Below, in pieces: positions 1 through 4,804 of a stretch of DNA of 6,203 bases (position 1 is the first letter of the stretch; the number at the start of each line of letters is the position of its first letter). Both the position numbers and the translations under genes were made by a program. This DNA comes from Geoglobus sp. (GTDB lineage Archaea; Halobacteriota; Archaeoglobi; Archaeoglobales; Archaeoglobaceae). The stretch lies in NCBI GenBank assembly GCA_027019885.1, contig JALUWC010000517.1, positions 1 to 6,203 on the forward strand, read 5' to 3'. The notes beneath the pieces are model-generated. The model searched no databases. It was not told the origin of the DNA and was given only the letters and a program-made list of their open reading frames with translations.

Positions 1-565
1 TTCTCGTGTCAACGATATATGCTTCAGGAGCTATTGTTGGCAGATGGTATCCTGTGAAAATTCTCAGAATTTCCCCTGCCTGAATCGAGCATGTCAGAGC
101 ATAGGATATGGGATCAAACTTAGCTTCCGGCATTTCCACCTCCCAGAACTTCACGCCATCCGGCAGGAATGTGGTGATTATATCGGGCATGAATGGAGAA
201 CCAAGTTCTTCGGCAATTTTTGCAGCCACATCTATGTGTTTGTGAGCGACAATAACATCTATCCCTTTGAGCTGTCTCTTCAGCTCCCTGTAGTTGTGGG
301 GAAATGGATAGCTTATGACGCATGAGTCACTGCTCATTGGGTGGACTGCATCGTAGTCATTCGCCTCAAGTGGGGGAACTGTGCAATCAATCCTTGAGTC
401 ATTTGGAGTGATGAAATCGCCTATGTATCTCACACACCCTACTCCTCCTCTCCACAAAAGCTCCATCAGCATTCTGCTACCTATCACCGCTACGCTGAAC
501 TTGCTCATGTACTCTATCTTGTCCTCCTCCGCCATCCCATGCCAGAATATCTTGGCGAGATTCAT
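1..565 (-). CDS. ThiF/E1-like Rossmann-fold protein, C-terminal end off the window (partial)
   Basis: The visible 188 codons begin at ATG 565, which overlaps the upstream gene's stop as ATGA, and the frame is open to the left edge. Residues 22-50 have the strand-helix-strand pattern of a dinucleotide-binding fold (KFSVAVIGS, then WRGGVGCVRYIGD). Residues 103-145 resemble the 'DvVv...D...' and 'g.p.i.....G' segments of ThiF/MoeB/E1 proteins. Residues 157-186 (CSIQAGEILRIFTG, then a strand ending IVDT) match the late E1-like pattern 'iqA.EiLkiltG....l...D'. Known members adenylate the C-terminus of a ubiquitin-like or sulfur-carrier protein. An oddity is that the nucleotide loop at 29-34 is GSRMLM rather than GxGxxG, and no CxxC zinc site is visible, so ATP binding may be altered or lost. 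It is probably co-transcribed with the HTH-CBS gene. The family call rests on pattern only; another Rossmann protein is possible. Confidence 0.6.
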   Translation of the reverse strand, partial: MNLAKIFWHGMAEEDKIEYMSKFSVAVIGSRMLMELLWRGGVGCVRYIGDFITPNDSRIDCTVPPLEANDYDAVHPMSSDSCVISYPFPHNYRELKRQLKGIDVIVAHKHIDVAAKIAEELGSPFMPDIITTFLPDGVKFWEVEMPEAKFDPISYALTCSIQAGEILRIFTGYHLPTIAPEAYIVDTR

Positions 566-1128
566 CGCCTTTCCCTCATGGCCCTCATCACATCATGTTT
601 TGTTACTATGCCAACTATCCTGCCATTTTCAACCACAAGCAGTGCGGGGTTATTTATAAGCATTTTCGAAATGTTCTCAAGGGTCTCATTGGGAGAGATC
701 TCAGGCAGAGGATCCTCCATTATTTCTCTTACTCTCATTTCCTCAGCTCCATCAATGCCCCTGGTCATGACGATTCTGAGAATTGAGCTTTCAGTAACAG
801 AGCCAAGGTTGGCATCATCCTTTATCACAGGAACCTGAGAAAAGCCGTTCTCCCTCATAATATCAACCGTGCTCAGAATTCCATCATCAGGTGTGACGGA
901 TATGACAGGAGTCGTCATTATTTTCTTGGCGTTTATACCTTTACCTTCAAGCTCCCCCAGCACCTCAAATATTCTTTTAACGAGGGATAGCTTTGGATCG
1001 AGATCTCCGCTCTCAATTCTTGCTATCAAAGGCTGGCTAACCCCAACAAGCTCTGCAAGCTTTTTCTGGGTTATACCAAGCTTCTTCCTTCGTCGTTTGA
1101 TTTCCTCGATCTCATAAAACATGCTCAT
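562..1128 (-). CDS. HTH (XRE-type) protein with tandem CBS domains
   Basis: This 188-residue protein is likely a cytoplasmic DNA-binding regulator whose activity responds to an adenine nucleotide or similar ligand. Residues 7-60 form an XRE/Cro-type helix-turn-helix (LGITQKKLAELVGVSQPLIARIESG, recognition helix near 31-40). CBS domain 1 spans about 70-125 (KKIMTTPVISVTPDD...) and CBS domain 2 about 135-187 (REIMEDPLPEISPNET ... NGRIVGIVTKHDV). Paired CBS domains usually form a Bateman module that binds AMP, ATP or SAM. Archaeal proteins of this design were once misnamed guaB/IMP dehydrogenase, but the catalytic barrel is absent. The start at ATG 1128 has a GAGG 8 nt upstream; an in-frame ATG at 1122 is also possible. 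It lies 26 bases after the TRASH regulator and overlaps the ThiF-like gene by 4 bases, so it is probably mid-operon. The regulon and ligand cannot be read from the sequence. Confidence 0.93.
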   Translation of the reverse strand: MSMFYEIEEIKRRRKKLGITQKKLAELVGVSQPLIARIESGDLDPKLSLVKRIFEVLGELEGKGINAKKIMTTPVISVTPDDGILSTVDIMRENGFSQVPVIKDDANLGSVTESSILRIVMTRGIDGAEEMRVREIMEDPLPEISPNETLENISKMLINNPALLVVENGRIVGIVTKHDVMRAMRERR

Positions 1129-1136
1129 CTGTTAAT

Positions 1137-1140
1137 CCTC
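1137..1140 (-). promoter_or_regulatory. Shine-Dalgarno of the HTH-CBS gene
   Basis: GAGG lies 8 nt before ATG 1128 on the minus strand, inside the 26-base gap after the TRASH regulator. It supports translation of HTH-CBS from a shared mRNA and favours the ATG at 1128 over the one at 1122. Confidence 0.55.
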
Positions 1141-1154
1141 ATGCTATAAAAATA

Positions 1155-1676
1155 TTAACTGTTGTAATTCGATTCTCTGAAGAGGTCAAGACACGTGGGG
1201 CAGCAGAAAACGTAAAGTCTGTTGTGAAGTCTGTAAGTGAAGGGCTTCTCAAAGGCCTCCTTACCGCAGTAGTCGCATCTGAAGCTTATCTTGGTTACTT
1301 CCGGAATCTCAGACTCAAAATACTCAGCTACCGGTATTATTTCCTCAACATCATATTTCACAGCAACATTTCCAAGATCTTCAGAACCCTCAGCAATGAG
1401 CTTCACAAGATATCTCTCTTTTCCAATTCTGTAAATCTCATGAAACCCCTCAGGTTTCGTTTCAGACTTTATTTTAAGGAAGAAAACCGGCTTGTTCGTT
1501 CTCAGCGAGATCTTTATTGTGTACCCCTGTATAATTCCCTCATCCTCAAGCTTTAAAATTCTCGATTTCACTGTCTGCCTTGTAAGACCCAATATCTTGC
1601 CTATCTCACTGTATGTCAGTCTCGAATTCCTTGAGAGCAAATCAAGTATCTTGAGATCATACTCATCCAGATTCAT
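1155..1676 (-). CDS. AsnC/Lrp-type regulator with C-terminal TRASH metal-sensing domain (copper regulator type)
   Basis: This 173-residue cytoplasmic transcription factor has three parts. Residues 1-55 are an AsnC-like winged HTH (YDLKILDLLSRNSRLTYSEIG, then LTRQTVKSRILKLEDEGII). Residues 58-130 are a middle domain that is only loosely RAM-like. Residues 134-166 are a TRASH domain with C134-x2-C137, then C158, C159 and C162, so C137-x20-C158-x3-C162 fits the C-x19-22-C-x3-C TRASH signature. In Sulfolobus (CopT/CopR) and haloarchaea, such HTH-TRASH proteins sense copper or related metals and control a chaperone and a P-type ATPase. Here the divergent neighbour is an HMA chaperone-like gene, which supports the same role; the metal itself is inferred. 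No SD precedes ATG 1676, but a TATA box sits about 24 nt upstream, so the mRNA may be leaderless. It appears to head an operon with HTH-CBS and the ThiF-like gene. Confidence 0.93.
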   Translation of the reverse strand: MNLDEYDLKILDLLSRNSRLTYSEIGKILGLTRQTVKSRILKLEDEGIIQGYTIKISLRTNKPVFFLKIKSETKPEGFHEIYRIGKERYLVKLIAEGSEDLGNVAVKYDVEEIIPVAEYFESEIPEVTKISFRCDYCGKEAFEKPFTYRLHNRLYVFCCPTCLDLFRESNYNS

Positions 1677-1687
1677 AACATCAGTAA

Positions 1688-1716
1688 TGTCAGGTTAAAT
1701 AAAAACTTAATTGACA
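1688..1716. promoter_or_regulatory. Candidate operator dyad between TRASH regulator and HMA gene
   Basis: TGTCAGGTTAA (1688-1698) faces TTAATTGACA (1707-1716). The second arm reads TGTCAATTAA in reverse complement, so the arms match apart from the GG/A between TGTCA and TTAA. The dyad surrounds the regulator's TATA box and lies upstream of the chaperone's TATA box. AsnC/Lrp-type factors bind dyads as dimers and often autoregulate, so this could be the TRASH regulator's site. The structure is seen; the binding is inferred. Confidence 0.4.
1695..1705 (-). promoter_or_regulatory. TATA box of the TRASH-regulator operon
   Basis: On the minus strand the sequence TTTTTATTTAA is centred about 24 nt before ATG 1676. 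Archaeal TATA boxes lie about 25 nt before the transcription start, so transcription should begin at or within a few bases of the ATG, and no SD is present. The box sits between the arms of the TGTCA/TGACA dyad. Confidence 0.5.
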
Positions 1717-1733
1717 CAACGTTAAAAAAAGAG

Positions 1734-1741
1734 TATTTATT
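1734..1741 (+). promoter_or_regulatory. TATA box of the HMA chaperone gene
   Basis: TATTTATT, preceded by an A-rich BRE-like run (1724-1730), is centred about 36 nt before ATG 1773. This predicts a start near 1761-1763 and a leader of about 10-12 nt that holds most of the SD. Confidence 0.45.
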
Positions 1742-1759
1742 CTACGACGATAGAGTATA

Positions 1760-1767
1760 GGTGGTGG
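1760..1767 (+). promoter_or_regulatory. Shine-Dalgarno of the HMA gene, decides the start
   Basis: GGTGGTGG ends 5 nt before ATG 1773. A GTG at 1761 in the same frame lies inside this motif and so is unlikely to be the start. Starting at 1773 also gives the usual HMA beginning, with the first beta strand only two residues in. Confidence 0.6.
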
Positions 1768-1772
1768 TAGAT

Positions 1773-1973
1773 ATGAAGGTGAAACTTGAGCTTTCAGGTC
1801 TGACATGTCAGGGATGCGTTAACACTGTAAACAGTGTGCTGATGAAGGAGGGTGCAAAGGTACTCTCGATAGATCTCAATTCGGCTGAAATTGAGATAGA
1901 TGGAGACCCGGAAAAGCTTGTAAAAGCCATAGAGAAGTTCGGGTATTCTGCAAAAATCGTATCCCAGAACTGA
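1773..1973 (+). CDS. Heavy-metal-associated (HMA) domain protein, CopZ/CopM-like copper chaperone
   Basis: This 66-residue protein is a single HMA domain with a beta-alpha-beta-beta-alpha-beta pattern. The metal site is GLTCQGC with C12 and C15, where the usual Met before TC is Leu, and the C-terminal GYSAKI matches the conserved 'GY.A' of the family. Such proteins carry Cu(I), sometimes Zn or Cd, in the cytoplasm and deliver it to P-type ATPases. There is no signal peptide or membrane segment. It diverges from the TRASH regulator, the arrangement expected of an archaeal copper-response locus. The usual third partner, a CopA-type ATPase, does not follow: the gene ends 22 bases before a convergent response regulator. 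A length of 66 residues is normal for a stand-alone chaperone. The Cu preference is inferred from family and neighbour. Confidence 0.92.
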   Translation: MKVKLELSGLTCQGCVNTVNSVLMKEGAKVLSIDLNSAEIEIDGDPEKLVKAIEKFGYSAKIVSQN

Positions 1974-2010
1974 AAATGGAATTAAAAACCTGAAATTAAA
2001 GGTATTTTTT
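1974..2010. terminator. T-rich bidirectional termination region between convergent genes
   Basis: Only 22 bases separate the stops of the HMA gene and the receiver gene. On the plus strand a TATTTTTT run (2003-2010) falls in the last codons of the receiver. On the minus strand GTTTTTAATTCCATTTTC follows the receiver stop. Archaeal terminators are often simple T-tracts, so each T-tract could end transcription of one gene. No strong hairpin was seen. Confidence 0.4.
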
Positions 2011-2349
2011 AATTTTCTCTATCAGCTTTGATTTTGATATTGGTTTTTCTATGACATCCAGCGCTCCTGCTGAGAGAACTTCCCCACCCTTGGATGATGC
2101 ATATGCTGTCACTGCCAGTATTTTAGCCTCAGGATCAATTCTCTTTATCTCCTTTGTCGCCTGAATGCCGTCCATTTCAGGCATCAGTATATCCATCAGA
2201 ACAATATCGGGTTTGAGCATTCTGTACATCTCTATTGCCTCCTTACCGTCTGATGCATAGAAAACCGTGAAGTGATCGGAAATCATTGTTCCTATGATCT
2301 CCCTAACTGCAGTATCATCGTCTGCAATCATGGCCTTCCTCATAGTCAT
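1996..2349 (-). CDS. Stand-alone response regulator receiver (CheY-like)
   Basis: From ATG 2349 this is a 117-residue single receiver domain with no output domain. All key residues are present: the acidic pocket D10-D12 (IADDDTAVREI), the phosphoacceptor D53 (IVLMDILMPEMDG), switch T81 and Y83 (AVTAYA), and K102 (IEKPIS). Stand-alone receivers act by protein contact, as CheY or phosphorelay intermediates. The frame extends upstream to an ATG at 2397, but homology begins at MRKAM, and a good TATA box is centred about 24 nt before 2349, so 2349 (or 2343) is preferred. The gene follows the PAS/GAF sensor by 51 bases on the same strand and may be transcribed both with it and from its own promoter. 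Because the sensor lacks a kinase core, the phosphodonor is unknown. Confidence 0.93.
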   Translation of the reverse strand: MTMRKAMIADDDTAVREIIGTMISDHFTVFYASDGKEAIEMYRMLKPDIVLMDILMPEMDGIQATKEIKRIDPEAKILAVTAYASSKGGEVLSAGALDVIEKPISKSKLIEKIKKYL

Positions 2350-2367
2350 GTTAGTAATAATCATGAC

Positions 2368-2385
2368 AATATAAATATGTTTCGC
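2368..2385 (-). promoter_or_regulatory. BRE/TATA promoter of the receiver gene
   Basis: On the minus strand GCGAAAC (BRE-like) is followed by ATATTTATATT. The TATA centre is about 24 nt before ATG 2349, with no SD, so a leaderless mRNA is predicted. The site lies in the gap just after the sensor stop and could give the receiver expression independent of the sensor. Confidence 0.55.
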
Positions 2386-2400
2386 CAGGAATATCAAATA

Positions 2401-3837
2401 TTACCTTAAAAGTGCTTCAAACCACCTTCTGAACTCCTCAGACCTCCTCCACTCATCATCAAGATTCCTGATTATGCCATTTATCTTCTCTACCTGCTTC
2501 ATTATCACATCGCTTATCTCACTCTCGGGGTAAAGCTCGGCATAGGCTGAGATTACAGTAAGTGGATTCCTTATTCTGTCAATCAGAAGAGCTATCTTTT
2601 CTATGCTCTCCTCAACCTTGGTGTAAGCCTCTTTTTTCATCCTGTTCAGTTCGTAGTTTTTTATGGCACGAGACATGTCAGATGCCATTGTTTTCAAAAT
2701 TGCAAGTTCCTCCTGATCAAAGGGCTTTGAAGAGAAAAATGCAATGGAGCCATTACATTCATCTGTTCTGACAGGCATAACAGCAATGTGTAGCATCGTT
2801 CTTTCAGGCATCTGCCCTTTTACAGCACAGTTCTCAGGACACTTTCCAGTATCCGAAACAACATCGTTTCCTCTCTCTATTGTCTCCGAAATCACCGGAC
2901 ACTCTTCAACAAGATACTCCTTCAACTCTCCAGCAGTCACTGTGAGTCTGTCCTTTCCGACAAGATCAATTCTGACACCGTGATATCCTCTGACAGAAAC
3001 TATGCTCTCCGATACTTTCACAAGAAGATCTCTGAGATCTTCAAACTTATCAAGCTCTCTCTCAACGCTAAGTATCATTTTCAGAAGTTGTTCCCTCCTC
3101 AAAATCTCCGTCATGTCCCTGCCTATAAGAATGAGATGCCCTTTCCCACCTATTTTTGCTGGAATTATACTGAAAATAAGTGATCTATCCCCAACGTTTT
3201 GTCTGAATGTAATCGTCTCATTGCTTTCCAATGCAGTATTGAGAAACTCCTTAACCTTCCCTGAGGTTTCGCTGAAAATCTCATCCAGCCTTTTTCCAGC
3301 AGGGTCAAAGCCAAGAATGTCGGTCATTGAGGGGTTTGCCTCAAGCATTCTCCCATTTTTGTCGATAATGGCCACAGGATTGATTGTGTTCTCAAAAATC
3401 GCCCTGTATTTGTCTTCCCCAATTTTTTTCTCAACTTCAAGTTTCTCGGCCATCTTTCTGTCAGTTATGTCGATTGTGAAATGGAGAAACAGCCTCTTTT
3501 CCTTTCTGCTTGAAATTCCAAGAGGGTAGACAATGGAAAGATACCATTTTTTCGATGCTTCATCAAAGAACTCGCTCTCCGCATATACCCCTCCATTTTC
3601 CACAGATTTTTCGAGAGGGCACCCGGGATACGGTCTGTCAAGACCGTGTATCCTCTTCGGGCAGAACGCCCCCTCAATTTCTTCAACCTGAATTCCAAAA
3701 TCCTCCACAACCTTTTTATTGGCAATAACAATTCTGTGATCTTCGTCAACAATCATCGCATAGAAGGGCAGTGAGTCGAGAATAAATCTGGCAACGTCTC
3801 TCAGTCTATTGCCTTCACTTGGTAACAATCCCACCAC
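2401..3837 (-). CDS. PAS-PAS-GAF sensor with degenerate HisKA and no ATPase domain
   Basis: This 478-residue soluble protein has no membrane segment. PAS1 spans about 13-128 and carries a Cys/His motif (C59, H64, C73 in FCPKRIHGLDRPYPGCP). A short coiled coil near 128-145 leads to PAS2 (about 143-248; YRAIFENTINPVAIIDKNG). A GAF-like domain covers about 255-398 and has C313, C333 and C337. The C-terminus (408-478) resembles a HisKA dimerisation helix, but the H-box reads DRIRNPLTVI, with D420 where HEIRNPL proteins have His. After the helix pair the protein ends with LDDEWRRSEEFRRWFEALLR, and no N, G1, F or G2 boxes of a HATPase exist. It therefore cannot autophosphorylate in the usual way. 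I recall similar short C-termini in archaeal PAS proteins, so this may be a natural subclass rather than a truncation. The start is uncertain: GTG 3837, GTG 3834 or TTG 3828 all lie at or after a GAGGTGGTGGG motif. Confidence 0.88.
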   Translation of the reverse strand: MVGLLPSEGNRLRDVARFILDSLPFYAMIVDEDHRIVIANKKVVEDFGIQVEEIEGAFCPKRIHGLDRPYPGCPLEKSVENGGVYAESEFFDEASKKWYLSIVYPLGISSRKEKRLFLHFTIDITDRKMAEKLEVEKKIGEDKYRAIFENTINPVAIIDKNGRMLEANPSMTDILGFDPAGKRLDEIFSETSGKVKEFLNTALESNETITFRQNVGDRSLIFSIIPAKIGGKGHLILIGRDMTEILRREQLLKMILSVERELDKFEDLRDLLVKVSESIVSVRGYHGVRIDLVGKDRLTVTAGELKEYLVEECPVISETIERGNDVVSDTGKCPENCAVKGQMPERTMLHIAVMPVRTDECNGSIAFFSSKPFDQEELAILKTMASDMSRAIKNYELNRMKKEAYTKVEESIEKIALLIDRIRNPLTVISAYAELYPESEISDVIMKQVEKINGIIRNLDDEWRRSEEFRRWFEALLR

Positions 3838-3841
3838 CTCT
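3837..3841 (-). promoter_or_regulatory. Shine-Dalgarno next to the sensor start; start ambiguous
   Basis: AGAGG on the minus strand abuts GTG 3837 and merges into GGTGGTGGG. Spacing is too short for GTG 3837 and 3834 if GAGG is the SD, but normal for TTG 3828. The true start may be the TTG, shortening the protein by three residues. Confidence 0.4.
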
Positions 3842-3870
3842 GAAGAAGGATAATAAAATTCAAATTACAA

Positions 3871-3880
3871 TTATAAAAAA
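3871..3880 (-). promoter_or_regulatory. TATA box of the sensor gene
   Basis: TTTTTTATAA on the minus strand lies in the 55-base gap after the NAD-kinase-like gene. Its centre is about 38 nt before GTG 3837, predicting a leader of about 12 nt that contains the SD. The same T-rich stretch (3871-3890) could end transcription of the upstream gene. Confidence 0.4.
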
Positions 3881-3892
3881 TTATCGAAAAAC

Positions 3893-4771
3893 TCAATCTG
3901 CCTTCAAAATCTTTACTGCTCTTTCCACAAACTCAATTTTAACCTCTTCTCTGTATGCAAAAGGATTACCATCTGCAGAGATGACAGTATCGGCGTAAAG
4001 CTCAACACAATCATCAAAGCTCAGAGTTTCAGCTTTGACTGGTTCAAGATTTCTCAGAGATTCCTTTGTTATTGCTCCAAGAACGACAGTATGGCTCAGG
4101 CATGCAACCAAGCATTTGAATCCTGCAAATGCAGAGATAGATGCTCCCCCCGATATCCCTTTCCCCAGATATCTTTCATCAAGCATGGAAACAAAAACAT
4201 TGCCATATATCCCCTCAATAACCCTGTCCCCTTCGATTACCCTTCCATAAAACTTGCCGGGGTTTCCTTTTCTGACCTCACCCTTCATGAATGCAAGGGC
4301 ATCAAGCTCCAAAGTCTTTCCATTGACAGTTCCAAGGACTGTTGGGCCTGCAACAACATCATTGAATGCAATTCTGTTGTATTCCCTGATAACAAGAGCG
4401 TCTGCCTCAGCAACTCTCAAACTGCCAAAGCCCCCTCTGCACATTATGGGGCTTACATTGGTTGTTCCCATTGGTATGCAGAGCAGTGGTTTCACTGGCA
4501 ATGCTGATGCTGCATCACTTGCGGTTCCATCACCTCCAAAAACAGCGATTATGTCCGCCTTTCTGTCCAGTTTTTTCGCAAGCCTTATGGTATCGTTTCT
4601 ATCATGAGTTCTTTCAATTTCAACAACTCTTGGATTTTCAAAGTAGATCTCGCCGAGATCACCCTGACCTGTGATTATCTCATCTGGTTTGAGATTCTCA
4701 ATGACTTTCCTTATCAGTTCCACATCCGGACCATTTCCTGCGTTTGGATTGACAATAACTCCCAGCTTCAT
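3893..4771 (-). CDS. ATP-NAD/AcoX-type kinase family protein
   Basis: This 292-residue protein belongs to the NAD kinase / diacylglycerol kinase fold. The N-terminus is a Rossmann-like strand and loop (MKLGVIVNPNAGNG). The nucleotide motif GGDGTASDAAS (79-89) is followed by a second loop MGTTNVSP (101-108), and FNDVVAGPTVLG (about 134-145) may stand where NAD kinases have their NE motif. GGDGT followed by a D two residues on resembles AcoX proteins ('GGDGTarD') more than classical NadK. NAD kinases phosphorylate NAD+ to NADP+; the substrate of the AcoX-like branch is unsettled, and a lipid or sphingosine-type substrate is an alternative. A glycine-rich run (GKGISGGAS, about 208-216) follows mid-protein. 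No SD precedes ATG 4771. It is divergent from the Memo gene and 55 bases before the sensor gene. Confidence 0.82.
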   Translation of the reverse strand: MKLGVIVNPNAGNGPDVELIRKVIENLKPDEIITGQGDLGEIYFENPRVVEIERTHDRNDTIRLAKKLDRKADIIAVFGGDGTASDAASALPVKPLLCIPMGTTNVSPIMCRGGFGSLRVAEADALVIREYNRIAFNDVVAGPTVLGTVNGKTLELDALAFMKGEVRKGNPGKFYGRVIEGDRVIEGIYGNVFVSMLDERYLGKGISGGASISAFAGFKCLVACLSHTVVLGAITKESLRNLEPVKAETLSFDDCVELYADTVISADGNPFAYREEVKIEFVERAVKILKAD

Positions 4772-4779
4772 GGCAAATG

Positions 4780-4787
4780 TTTATTTA
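4780..4787 (+). promoter_or_regulatory. TATA box of the Memo/AmrB gene
   Basis: TTTATTTA is centred about 20 nt before ATG 4804 and about 26 nt before the in-frame ATG 4810. The usual TATA-to-start distance favours a transcript beginning near 4808-4810, which would make ATG 4810 the actual leaderless start. Confidence 0.45.
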
Positions 4788-4797
4788 GAAAAAGGGG

Positions 4798-4804
4798 TAT
4801 TTAA
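4798..4804 (-). promoter_or_regulatory. Possible TATA box of the NAD-kinase-like gene
   Basis: TTAAATA on the minus strand is about 30 nt before ATG 4771, so any leader would be only a few bases. It reaches the first base of the divergent Memo start codon, so the two promoters would overlap. Confidence 0.35.

Noticed and set aside
44..325. Plus-strand and minus-strand short frames in the left 560 bases
   Set aside because: A longer minus-strand frame, open from 565 to the edge and coupled by ATGA to the HTH-CBS gene, explains the region.
562..1128. IMP dehydrogenase (guaB) label for the HTH-CBS protein
   Set aside because: Only the CBS pair is shared; the TIM-barrel catalytic domain and active-site Cys loop are absent.
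1143..1156. TATA-like sequence before the HTH-CBS gene
   Set aside because: On the minus strand it is only about 20 nt from the start, would place transcription inside the SD or gene, and the 26-base gap with an SD fits an operon better.
1761..1772. GTG 1761 as start of the HMA protein
   Set aside because: It overlaps the GGTGGTGG Shine-Dalgarno of ATG 1773, and HMA homology starts at 1773.
2350..2397. Longer N-terminus of the receiver from ATG 2397
   Set aside because: The extra residues are unlike any receiver N-terminus and the TATA box lies within this extension.
3002..3529. Open plus-strand frame of 175 codons
   Set aside because: It is antisense to the PAS/GAF sensor, has a Ser/Leu-rich low-quality composition and no recognisable motif; the minus strand carries clear domains.
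4091..4507. Open plus-strand frame of 138 codons
   Set aside because: It is antisense to the NAD-kinase-like gene, whose GGDGT motif and full-length frame are convincing; no start signal or motif supports it.
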